In this document: piece after piece, positions 33,320 through 42,258 of the stretch
Position numbering within the stretch: the stretch's first letter is position 1
How the letters are laid out: the number at the start of each line of letters is the position of its first letter
Notes under the pieces: generated by a model
What the model saw: only the letters and a program-made list of their open reading frames with translations
Databases searched by the model: none
Told to the model about the DNA's origin: nothing
Translations under genes and position numbers: made by a program
NCBI GenBank assembly: GCA_963691705.1
Contig: OY829543.1
Coordinates: 33,858,025 to 33,922,024 of the forward strand
Direction: 5' to 3'
Length of the DNA: 64,000 nt
Origin: Viola odorata
Lineage: Eukaryota; Streptophyta; Magnoliopsida; Malpighiales; Violaceae

Positions 33320-33697
33320 ATGGATAATTTGACTAAGAATTTTCTCCTTTCCAAGGGCCATTCTCTCAAGAACCTCAATGATGGGGATGTCGGGTTCCTG
33401 GAGAACATATTGATCAAGACCTCTGAGGACATCCTGGAGCTGCAAGGAATGTTGACCCCTCTTCATTCCAGGTTGGGAGCTACATCTCTGGAGGATTTCA
33501 GCCCTCTGGAAAGCTTGTCAAAGCTGGCTGCCTCCATCGCTCGGATTCAAGTGGTGATCGCCATGCTGCAGCAGCGCAAGGATATGCTGGGGTGTTGTTT
33601 GAAGGGAATGAGAGCCACCTCCCATGATCTGATTCTGGTCATGGATTCTCTGCGAGACCTTCCCGAAGTGCCTGAGGATGCTGGCTCTGACGCTTGA
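33320..33697 (+). CDS. aORF1 of element G, antisense to gag-pol, unknown function
   Basis: An intact 125-residue ORF (MDNLTKNFLLSKGHSLKN start, PEDAGSDA end). Same length and layout as the D copy, and clearly homologous to E aORF1. No known domain. Rich in Leu/Ile in the second half (SKLAASIARIQVVIAMLQQRKDML), compatible with a helical bundle or coiled coil. The gene is on the strand opposite to gag-pol of its own element and has its own TATA box. A short downstream region with ATAAATAAA (about 33771-33780) could serve polyadenylation. Confidence 0.75.
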   Translation: MDNLTKNFLLSKGHSLKNLNDGDVGFLENILIKTSEDILELQGMLTPLHSRLGATSLEDFSPLESLSKLAASIARIQVVIAMLQQRKDMLGCCLKGMRATSHDLILVMDSLRDLPEVPEDAGSDA

Positions 33698-34162
33698 ATG
33701 CGATGGTTCCCTTTGGGTTTTTTCTCTTTTCTTCCTGGCATGTAAATGTACTTTGTGCCCCTATGCCATAATAAATAAACTGGTTTTAGTATGCCGTTTT
33801 GCAACTGTTCTTCTTCTTTAATGCTCCCTTTGTCTTTCTAGGAGATATTCTTAGCCCAACTGAAAATGGTTCAGCCACTGGGCGGTTTTCTGATTGGTTG
33901 TTCAACATTAAATCTACGCCTCGGTTGTCCTGGCAACTGATTGGGCAATTTTACAGTTTTCCTCGATCAGAGGAAAATCTCAACAGGCGTGACTGTAAAT
34001 CCATATCTGCACTTCAGGCTGTACACGTGTCTTCTTTCAAGAGTCGGGTTAGAAGATCAAAGATCCTTTCTTCCCAAATTTCTGGCTATTTAAGGGATCT
34101 TCTCCCCTTCGTTATTCTTCGTCCCCTTGTTGCTTTTCCCTTTCTTAATATTCTGTGATCTC
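33698..34162 (+). promoter_or_regulatory. aORF1-aORF2 spacer and probable aORF2 promoter in G
   Basis: AGCCCAACTGAAAATGG at 33853-33869, ACACGTGTC at 34023-34031 and TATTTAA at 34087-34093 precede the aORF2 ATG at 34163. In D the same three signals occur at nearly the same distances (CACGTG 141 bp and TATTTAA about 77-83 bp from the ATG), so they are probably promoter elements. Confidence 0.6.
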
Positions 34163-34594
34163 ATGGCTGATTCTCATTTTTTAGATACGTTCACCCGAGA
34201 TTCTCCACCAACTCCTCTGACTTCTCCTGATTCGGATAATCCTCCCCCGTCGCCTCCCTGGAGGCCACCTGCTCGCCGACGGTGCCGCAAGAGGCGGAGG
34301 AAAGATGCTGCGAAGGCATCTAAGTCATTCTTCGATTCTCTTGCTTCTTTCTCTTCGAAGGGAAGAGAAACATCTTTCCCTCCTGATGAGTCACCGCCAA
34401 GGGCTCCTTCCGCCTGCTCAGCTGTTAAAGCGGTGTCGCCGTCTGTCAAGGAGGAGTCGGGTCGATCATCCACTCGCGTGGGAGAGAGGGTTGAGGAACC
34501 TTTCCCTTTCGCTGGCGAAGATCCATCGCTTTTAGGTGAGGACGATGATGACGTGGTCTACTGCTATGGCATCTCCTGGTCTGATGGCGAATAG
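34163..34594 (+). CDS. aORF2 of element G, unknown function
   Basis: An intact 143-residue ORF starting MADSHFLD. SPPTPLTSPDSDNPPPSPPWRPP at residues 13-35, a basic block (RRRCRKRRRKDAAKASK) at about 38-55, FFDSLASFSSKG, and the acidic end DDDDVVYCYGISWSDGE. It shares all of these with D aORF2. A bipartite-like basic block suggests nuclear import; this is inference. No enzyme motif. Confidence 0.73.
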   Translation: MADSHFLDTFTRDSPPTPLTSPDSDNPPPSPPWRPPARRRCRKRRRKDAAKASKSFFDSLASFSSKGRETSFPPDESPPRAPSACSAVKAVSPSVKEESGRSSTRVGERVEEPFPFAGEDPSLLGEDDDDVVYCYGISWSDGE

Positions 34595-35056
34595 TTGGGC
34601 ATACCATGCCTCTTTGTAGATGCCATATGGCTTTCCCAAATAATAAAATGACGTTTTTATTTCTTTTCGCTCTTCTGCCGCTTTTCTTTCTTCATGTTTT
34701 CAGGATTATCGCGGGAGTAGGCTTTTCGCTTGACGCAACCACCTTTCGGTTTTTAGTCAGCAACTGTCTTCTCCCAAAAGACATTGATGACTGTCCACGC
34801 GTCCTTTCCCTTCTGCACGTGTTTTGTTTTCACAGGTTGTTCCTTTTTTAGGTTTAACCTTTATAAGGAGTTTACTCTTCTCTTTTAGTATTTTCTGCGA
34901 ATATTTCAAAATTCTTCGTATTTCCTTTCATCTGTGCTTCTTTCTTCTCGAGGGATTTTACTGCAATTGCTTCGCTGGTGCCGACGGCTGATTCACTGGT
35001 TCTCTGCTCCAGGTATTTTGTTTCTCTATTGCCATAGCTTTACTTTCCCTTCCATT
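34595..35056 (+). promoter_or_regulatory. aORF3 upstream region in G
   Basis: CACGTG at 34816-34821 and TTATAAGG at 34861-34868 lie 236 and 189-196 bp before the aORF3 ATG; D has CACGTG and TTATAAGG at 256 and about 190 bp. AATAAAATGA near 34640 could end aORF2 transcripts. Confidence 0.58.
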
Positions 35057-37299
35057 ATGTCTTGCGCTAGGCCTTCTGCAATTATCGAAAATCCTCTAGA
35101 TCCCGAAGTCAGGAGAGCTCGTAGTGTTTTTGATTGTAATGAGGTCTTGAGGGCTGAGTTGGAGGAGAACGGTATCACTTTTCCCACGGGATATCGCCCC
35201 TTTGTCCCATTGAAGGATACTCGGCTTACTGATGCCATGTGGGGGACGTTCCGGTTGGTTTATTTCAAGATGTTTACCTACGGGTTTCGTCTTCCGCTTC
35301 ATACTTCTCTGTTGAAACTGCTAGACCACTACGATTTCAATCCTGTTCAAATAACTTCGCCTTCCTGGTGTGGGCTTTACGCCTTTCTTCGCTCGTGTGA
35401 GATGAAGCATATTTTCGCTCCATCGCTCGATCTGTTCCGCACATTCTTCACCTTGAGGTGCCATAACTGCTTAGTGGATATTACCCCAAGATGGAATGGT
35501 GCTCTTGTTCGGTTTTTCTGGCGGAATTTTCAAGATTTCAAAGAGAAAGTGGACAACTGGAAAAATGGCTTCTTCACCCTTCGCCTGCCCTCTCGGTTTT
35601 GGCGCGGTGGTTTCAACCGAAAGATTACTAGTGCCGCTTGGCGAGAACCAGATGTGTTGTCTAGTATGGATGTATCCCATGTTAACGCCTTATTAGAAAT
35701 AGAAGGGCCTTTCCGCATTCGAGAATTTGCTCGGTTCAGGCCTCTGTCAGAATGTGTCGTTGGTGAGTCTTTTCTTTTATCGCCTTATCGCTTCGACTTT
35801 CTTGTCATATTAAAATATTTTATCGGCAGGTAACGCTGAGGGTCGATCCTCTGAGGAAAGGGACATTCCTCTAAACGTGGTGCCGCTTCAGTCATTACCT
35901 CCTTCTCCTCCACCCGAAGGCTCTAGTCGTCCGCCTATTCCGCCGCGGGGAAGGAGAAACAAAACCGTCGCGACACGCAACACATTTGCCCGACCTTCTC
36001 GTTTCCTTGAGAATTGGCTACCAGCTCGCGGTAAGGGTGTGGCCCCAAGTAATCCCGTAATTGAAGAGGTTGACAGTGATAGTGGAAGCATGGATACTGG
36101 TTCCGAGCTGCGTCATGCCACCTTTGCCCAACGGATGAAACTTAGGTCCAGAAAAAGTGATCCGTCAGCGGAGTCAACCGAGGACGATAGCGAAGAGATT
36201 GCTGCCGAAACGGAGCGTCTCGTAAAAAGAGTTTGCAAAGAGAAATCTGACCCACTAGTTCCTTCCGTGGAGGAAATCAATGGGGTTCCTTCCGAGGAGG
36301 TTGACGCCTCGTACGTTATGGGTCCCTTGCCAGTGACGGAAGTTACCAAGGTGCCCTCTGCCATTCCTCCCAAGGTTAACGAGGCTTCGGCAGTGGTGGG
36401 CTCTCCCTTGGTGTCTGAAGGTCGTAGCTCCCCTATTCGCTCCTTTATTCCAGATGTGAGCTTACCAACTCCGAATCCCATCGCTGCTTCCCCACGGAAG
36501 CCTCAACCCTTGTTTCTTTCTTCGATTTCGGGCATTGGTGATTCTGCAAAAAATTGCTCTACTACTTATATCGCCAACCTTTCCCCTCAAGGTCTTCAAG
36601 GTCCCATTGCTTATCAGCTGGACTTGTCTTCCCTTGGTACCGACGGTCTCCCTACTTTAGGGGTATCAGACCCGTCATCGCGAGAGGAACCAGTGGGCCC
36701 GATAGTGGGGCAAATGTTTACTTCTTCGAAGGACAAAGAAGAGTTCTTGCGGCGTCCTCCCGACGTACGCCATTCGCGTCTTCTGACTGACATGCTGGCC
36801 TGCTTCCGCGAGTTAAACTACTTTTTCGAGGATCATCGTAACAAGGTTCGACCTTCTGTTGATTTAAAAGGGAGAACTAGATGCTGCTTTAGGGAAGGTA
36901 ACGGAGCTGTCGCAGCTTCAAGAGCGGACCCGGGCGGAGTTGAACGACTGTCGCGCTGAGCTTGCTCGAGAAAGATCAAAAGGGAAGGCTAAGATAGACC
37001 TTCTGGAGGCGGAATTGGTGGTAGCTGACAGAAAGAATATCTTCCTTCGCGAAGAGATAGCATCTCGTGATGCGGATTTAGCCAAAGTGCCTTCAAAGAT
37101 AGCCTGGTGGAAGAACAAGACCATGGATATTTGTATTGCTGAATTTATGAGTCTCTATCGTCAGGGAACTGTTGACTCGTCAGTGCTGACCGATTACGCT
37201 TCCAAGAGACTGAAGGATTTGGGCGAAGGTGAGAGAGATCTTCCTTATTCTGGAGAAAAGCGGAGGAATGGTGATCGCGATGCTCGCGAGGGCCCATGA
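35057..37299 (+). pseudogene. aORF3 of element G, gypsy-type domain protein, two exons, one frameshift
   Basis: Exon 1 is 35057-35762 and exon 2 is 35830-37299, with a 67-bp GT-AG intron between them (GTGAGTCTTTTC ... ATCGGCAG). Splicing is supported because the joined frame (ECVVG then NAEG) is kept identically in D. Exon 1 holds the plant 'putative gypsy type transposon' domain: FPTGYRPFVPLKDTRL, VYFKMFTYGFRLPLHTSLLKLL, SWCGLYAFLRSCE. Exon 2 is low in complexity at first, then QLDLSSLGTDGLPTLGVSDPSS, then a coiled coil rich in E, R and L. A small indel at about 36865-36885 breaks the frame before the coiled coil; the remainder reads on to 37297. Function unknown. Confidence 0.78.
35763..35829 (+). 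other. Intron in G aORF3 (67 bp)
   Basis: Donor GTGAGT, T-rich interior, acceptor CGGCAG. The D intron at the same site is 66 bp, with the same borders and phase 1. Confidence 0.72.
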
Positions 37300-37613
37300 T
37301 TAATCGAGGTTGCTCCCTTTAGAAGATTTTCCGCTTATTTGCTTCTTTGTCTTGTAATAACGCCTTGTTGTGCGACAATACTTGTATTTGATTGCTATTT
37401 GATTTTTATTTCGCCTTTCCGCGTTAACCCAACGTTATTCTTTTTAATCAACGCCATCTTGCGTTATCTTCTTTCATGTGATATCGCTCTTGTTTTTCCC
37501 CAGAGATAGTACCTTCTTTTCAGAGCATTTAATGCTTGCTATCCTTTCCTTAGAAAAGTCGTGATTGTGCAGGCACACGTGTCTATTTCTTCCAGCGCCA
37601 CGGGCTAGCGTGC
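37300..37613 (+). other. Spacer between aORF3 and aORF4 in G
   Basis: Non-coding. CACGTG at 37576-37581 in GGCACACGTGTC, like the site upstream of aORF4 in D (51720-51725). Confidence 0.55.
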
Positions 37614-38277
37614 TTGAGAACTTTGCCTAAATCGAGGCGTTGTAGAATGGACATTCCATCTGATTTTAATCAAAACGTGGATGACAACGTCTGGAGCCGA
37701 CCAGGGACCCTTCTGAAATGTGAGCAAGACTGGTTAAACACATTGCTCAAACTGGAAATCAGCGTTCACATTCGTCAAGTGGCCTGTAGAATGGACATTC
37801 GATCTTGTGTTAAACGTGAGTGTCGCGTCACTCCTTTCTTTGTTATCGCTGATACTAATGCTGACGCTATTTTGTGCTTTCACAGCGACGGATCGCAACT
37901 ATAAACCTGAGAGCGTAAGGAGACGCTTGAAAACAGCTCAAGAGCGAGAAGAAAAGGAGAGAGCTACTTCCACGGAAGCGACTGACAATCCTACCGATCT
38001 TCCGGCTACTTCCGCTACTCTTGTTCAAGTTTCCTCTTCTTCGGTCGGTGTGAGGGATTGTGACATTCCTTCAGGCGTTCCCCTTGTGACCATCGCTGCT
38101 CCTCCTGCCCAGCCTTCTTCTTCTTCTAAGGCTCCTAAGGCCATTGCCAAAGGAAAAAAGAAGAGAAAAATGAGAAGTGTCACCGCTCTTACACCTTTCT
38201 AGACGCGGCAGGCTCTTCAGAAGCACCTCTTCCCCACACTGATACAGTAAGGGTGCCTTTTAGCCATGATATGCTAT
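37614..38277 (+). pseudogene. aORF4 of element G, remnant of exon 1 and exon 2
   Basis: Only the end of the gypsy-type domain is left in exon 1 (to 37815): NQNVDDNVWSRPGTL and EQDWLNTLLKLEISVHIR match D aORF4. The first 160 or so codons are missing; GTAGAATGGACATTC appears both at the new left edge (about 37642) and near 37788. Intron 37816-37885 (70 bp; GTGAGT ... TTTCACAG). Exon 2 from 37886 (TDRNYKPESVRRRLKTAQ) has a 2-bp loss near 38200, after which DAAGSSEAP reads in another frame to a donor GTAAGG at 38247. Element C starts at 38278, within the second intron, and exon 3 is lost. Confidence 0.75.
38273..38277 (+). repeat. Left flank of element C (expected target duplication GCTAT)
   Basis: GCTAT directly precedes TGATAACAATCC. 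The right partner is gone because C is truncated at about 58436. Confidence 0.5.
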
Positions 38278-38849
38278 TGATAACAATCCACCTAAAAGAA
38301 AGGGTATTTTCGCCTATCACCCGGTGGGGAGAGGCATAGCTACTGTTTCACACCACCACGGTAGGGACAAGATCGCTACCTTCCCCAAAGGCTAACGCTG
38401 CAAAGGCTAACGGGGCTCTACCGACTCCTCTCACGGACCTCCTGCTTGGCTCAAAGAGTTATCTCACCCCCAGAGGAAACCACGCGTCAGGATTAACGCT
38501 CCGGCCATTATCCTACCACGATAATATCTACCTAAACACCTACCGCCGAGGTAGCGTATCACGATAAGGGCGAATCACAGACCCTAACGCGAGCGATAGC
38601 TCCGTACCCGTTTACTCGGGCGGGAACGCCCCCTTTCTTCTATAAATACCTCCCCTACAAAGGAGGTAGGTAAACGGACTTGACTGGCCAAAACTCTGCC
38701 AATTTCAGTACACCTACTGACTTAAGCATCAGAGTGTTTCCGCCGAAGACCCCCTCCGGCGCATTGCAGGTACCGTGGGCCGTCGCGCACACTGATCTGA
38801 GAAGAGCTGCTCCGCCATACATCCTTCGACAGAAGACAAATTATTATCA
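38278..38849 (+). repeat. 5' LTR of element C (572 bp)
   Basis: TGATAACAATCC to ATTATTATCA. TATA box TATAAATA at 38641-38648. The GC hairpin at 38741-38761 has one mismatch compared with D. Followed at once by the primer site. Confidence 0.9.
38641..38648 (+). promoter_or_regulatory. TATA box of C LTR
   Basis: TATAAATA followed by CC, about 100 bp before the GC hairpin, as in D. Confidence 0.7.
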
Positions 38850-38852
38850 AAT

Positions 38853-38871
38853 TGGTGCTCTCGTTGAGAGC
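38853..38871 (+). other. Candidate primer binding site of C
   Basis: TGGTGCTCTCGTTGAGAGC three bases after the LTR; D has TGGTGCTTTCATTGAGAGC at the same place. Starts with TGG as tRNA-primed sites do. It is also a short hairpin (GCTCTC/GAGAGC), so the tRNA match needs checking. Confidence 0.55.
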
Positions 38872-38934
38872 TTTGGTTCTATTAAGTGAGCATCCTTAAT
38901 AACAAAGCTCCTCCTCCCCGAAGCTAGAAGGATT

Positions 38935-41646
38935 ATGGCCTCAGAGTCAGATCCGGCGCTGTCCCGAACTTCCAACATCCCATACAACACCCGCAGACGC
39001 TTGTTTCCCTTCGCTACCTCTGATGCCCCCACCCCAGGGCAGGATGTCACTGCAGGAGACTTAGATCTTCCTCCTGGGTCAAGTGCAGAAGAAGTTAATT
39101 TCCAGATTTGCTCTCCCTTCTCCCATATAGCAGGAACCAGCCATCCTACCCCCCAAGCGGGAAGATCTATGATAGGAGAAGCGGACAACCCTTTCGTGAA
39201 TTCAATAGCAGCTCTCCAAGCTCAACTAGATCAACTGACAGAGATGGCTGCTGGATTTACTCCTCATGCCTCAAGACCTGGTGTGTCCTCCCAAGTAATT
39301 TTCACCCCGTCCCTTGTCACCGAACGACCCTTATCGCCCCAATAGTCTAGGGCACTCCCGTCCTCCTTACCTTTCCCCTTGGCCCCCATAAACGTCCTAC
39401 CATTCACGCGCGGACCTGCCGACCATTCTGGACAATATAGGGAGGAATCTCTATCCCCGAAGCAGTCCGCTAGCGTGACGAGTACAGGGAGCCTTGGGAT
39501 GATCGACGGGGAGATATAGTGAGAGATCCATCTCCTAGATACAGCGAGAGGTCTAGCAGCAGAAGTCGACGAGCTCGAACTCCAAGGAGCCGTAGTCGTT
39601 CTCCTAGGAGACATCAGGAATATGACCCTCAAAAACCTAGATACGACGCTGAAATTCCACATCAGTGTCAGCCTCGTAGGATCCCCGATGCTAACGCGGG
39701 TCATCCGTTCAGCTATCGTGTCAGGCACCACAGAGTCCATCGACATGTGAAACTCCCAGCAGAATCCTATGACGGCACAAAAGATCCCATTTCTCACCTC
39801 CATAAGGTGAAGGATTTCGTGCAATTCCAAACGCGCAGTGACGCAGCATTGTGCCAAATTTTCGTAATGACGCTGTCAGGAGTGGCACGTCTATGGTTCA
39901 AGGGGCTCCCCGCCGGGTCTATCGATAATTTTTCTCAGCTGGAAGAAAAATTCGAAAGTCGGTTTAGCACGGCTATTCCTATCAGAAAGTCAGCAGCTGC
40001 GCTGTTCGATATCCATCGAAAACCACAAGAATCGTTGAACGATTTCTTAGGACGATTTGATCTTGAAATGTCCCTAACGCCGGGGGTCACTATCGATTTT
40101 GCGATTGAGGCCCTGAAACGCAATTGTCGATACAGTAAACTGAAAGATACGCTAACGGTGGACCCCCCAACGACCCTGGATGCTTTGAGGTTGAAAGCGC
40201 AGAACTATGCGAGAATGGAAGAGGAAGAAAATAGAGAATGGATTCGAGGCATGCCGGCGGACCCATATGTGGCCCCTAACGTCTTGAACAGCAATGCCCC
40301 TGACGCTAAACCCACCGAGGATCCCGGGCAGCGGAAAGAACATAACACCAAGACTTCTAACCGACAGAGAGGCAATTTCTCAAAAGGAAGGTCTGGAGGA
40401 TCCCCCACTCGGAAGCAAACGGACCCGCCAAAGGGCCGGATATACGATCCTGACCTCCCATCTCTCATACTCCCAAGGGCGGAGATCTTAGCAATAGTCC
40501 AACAGACAAATCTGCCTATCCGTTACCCAGCTCCCGTGAAACCAGGAGTAATCATGGGAGGAAGAGAAAATGCATACTGCAAATTCCATAAGGTCAAGGG
40601 ACACTCAACGGATGTATGCAGAGAGTTAAAATCGGCTATAGAGCGATTGGTCGAAGAGGGCTACCTTGGGGAATTTGCCACAAAGGCCAGGGAGGAAGCC
40701 AGAAACAACCCAACTGGAAATACAACTGAGCAGAGGCAAGCACCCTCGCACGCTACAGGGGCTAACGCAGTTCCCCTCGGGCCAAATAAAGAAGCGCTCG
40801 CTATCGATAGCGACCAAATGCCCATGATAAATATCATTGCAGGGGGAGCACCCTATTGCGAGGAAATTACGCCGCAAACGCCCAACCCAGGAGAAAAGCG
40901 CAAACGGGAGAACGCGCAAACGAAAATCGAGGCAATAAGCGCCTTAGACAGAATGATATTGTCTTTCTCAGAGGAGGACGAAAAAGGCATCGTTTTCCCG
41001 CATAATGACGCGATGGTTGTGACGCCCGTCATTGGAATTCATGGGGTAAGAAGGACCCTTGTCGATAACGGGAGTACAGTGAATCTATTTTCATTAGAAG
41101 CGTACAACTTGATGAAACGACCTGACGGTGAGCTATCGCCTTGCACAAGGCCAATTTTTGGGATTGATGGAGTACCAATTCCGGTAGCCGGAATAACATC
41201 CCTGCCGGTGTACTTCCGAGAAGACACATCCAAACGCTCCGAAGAGCTACTATTTTTGGTTGTAGACCTAACGTTACCGTATAACGCCATTTTGGGGCGA
41301 CCATTCCTTAATCGTTTTGGAGTGGCCATATCTCAAAAACACCTGCGGATGAAATATCCCTCACGGGACGACGTGGTCTCAATCAAAGGGGACCAAAAGT
41401 TGGCAGCCGAATGCTACTTACTTATGACTCAAAGGAGTTGTGATCGCTACGTTTGCGTGGCAGACGATCCTTTCGATGATAAAGAAGAAAAGCGCACTCA
41501 GCCGCTAGATCAGATGGTATCAATCCCTATCGGTAAGGATAGTGAAACGAATCTCTTAGCCAGTGAGAAACTAAGCCTTGAAGAGAACGCGCAATTAATC
41601 CGGCTGTTGAGGAAATGCAAGGGAGAGTTTGCGTGGAAACCAGCAG
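38935..41646 (+). pseudogene. Element C gag and protease, split by D
   Basis: Starts at the ATG at 38935 (MASESDPALSRTSNIPYNTRRRLFPF), equivalent to the D start. A frameshift lies between 39345 and 39474; the rest is one open frame to 41646. Gag has an Arg/Ser-rich stretch (RSRRARTPRSRSRSPRR, about 39555-39610), the capsid domain (KLPAESYDGTKDPISHL, LWFKGLP) and a CX2HX4HX4C zinc-knuckle variant (YCKFHKVKGHSTDVC, about 40575-40620). Protease has LVDNGST near 41060 and the YNAILGRPFLNRFG segment near 41280. The frame stops inside the FAWKPADMPGIS block, whose second half resumes after D at 57321. Confidence 0.87.
41642..41646 (+). repeat. Left target site duplication of D (AGCAG)
   Basis: AGCAG before TGATAACAATTGG; the same five bases follow the 3' LTR at 57316-57320. 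Confidence 0.95.
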
Positions 41647-41961
41647 TGATAACAATTGGAATGCTCCTGACGGCAACATTGGGGCTACGACATCAATCCC
41701 GGACAAGTTTCTATATGCTTCCCTAAAATGCCAACCTATCGCCTGGGCCAGCGGAAATTTCCTAGGATGGTCGACTTCAGCGGGGGGGGATCTCATGCAC
41801 CTTTATGCACACGGCGTCATCCCATCCTAGGGGACCAAGGAGGATATCGCTCCCGATAGACCCTACATGATTATCGCCCCAATGACGGAACTGATATCGC
41901 CCGAAGCGATGGTTACAACGTTGCCATCCCCTATCGCTGTAAGGTATCGCCATCTTAAGCC

Positions 41962-41969
41962 TATAAATA
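41962..41969 (+). promoter_or_regulatory. TATA box of D 5' LTR
   Basis: TATAAATA in AAGCCTATAAATACCCC; the 3' LTR copy is at 57104-57111. Confidence 0.75.
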
Positions 41970-42065
41970 CCCCTTCGAATTCCAAACAAAAGGTAAGATC
42001 GAGATCATCTTGGAGAACCTCTACCATTCTGAAAACTCGAACTGACTTAAGCATCGGAGTGTCTA

Positions 42066-42086
42066 CGCCGGAGTCCCCCTCCGGCG
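42066..42086 (+). other. GC hairpin in D 5' LTR
   Basis: CGCCGGAG (42066-42073), 5-base loop, CTCCGGCG (42079-42086). It lies about 104 bp after the TATA box and so should be in the transcript. It is also in E, G and the 3' LTR of D, and imperfect in C. Confidence 0.7.
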
Positions 42087-42175
42087 CTTTGCAGGTACCT
42101 CCGACGCCGGTCGCTTCCCTTCCGACTAGCTGCAGCAGCCGTTTCCGACCAGAAGAGATCTCGGATCTTATCAAA

Positions 42176-42194
42176 TGGTGCTTTCATTGAGAGC
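42176..42194 (+). other. Candidate primer binding site of D
   Basis: TGGTGCTTTCATTGAGAGC two bases after the 5' LTR, conserved with C. Confidence 0.55.
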
Positions 42195-42258
42195 TTTGGT
42201 GTATTAAGTGAGCGTCCTTAATAGCCAAGCTCCGTTTAGTTGGGAGATCGGAACGGTT

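Larger units (their letters stand above)
41647..42173 (+). repeat. 5' LTR of D (527 bp)
   Basis: TGATAACAATTGG to GGATCTTATCA, TATA box at 41962-41969, perfect 8-bp GC hairpin at 42066-42086 (CGCCGGAG ... CTCCGGCG). Confidence 0.95.

Noticed and set aside
35005..35040. Possible 5' UTR intron before aORF3 (CCAG|GTATTT ... ATAG), also seen in D and E
   Set aside because: The candidate is only 24-25 bp in all three copies, too short for a plant spliceosomal intron.
41777..42190. ORFs in the D LTRs on both strands (and their copies at 56919-57394)
   Set aside because: They are LTR promoter and leader sequence, present in each LTR only by repetition.
42208..42258. Upstream GTG start for D gag
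   Set aside because: The ATG at 42259 matches the C start, and the extra 17 codons are not conserved.
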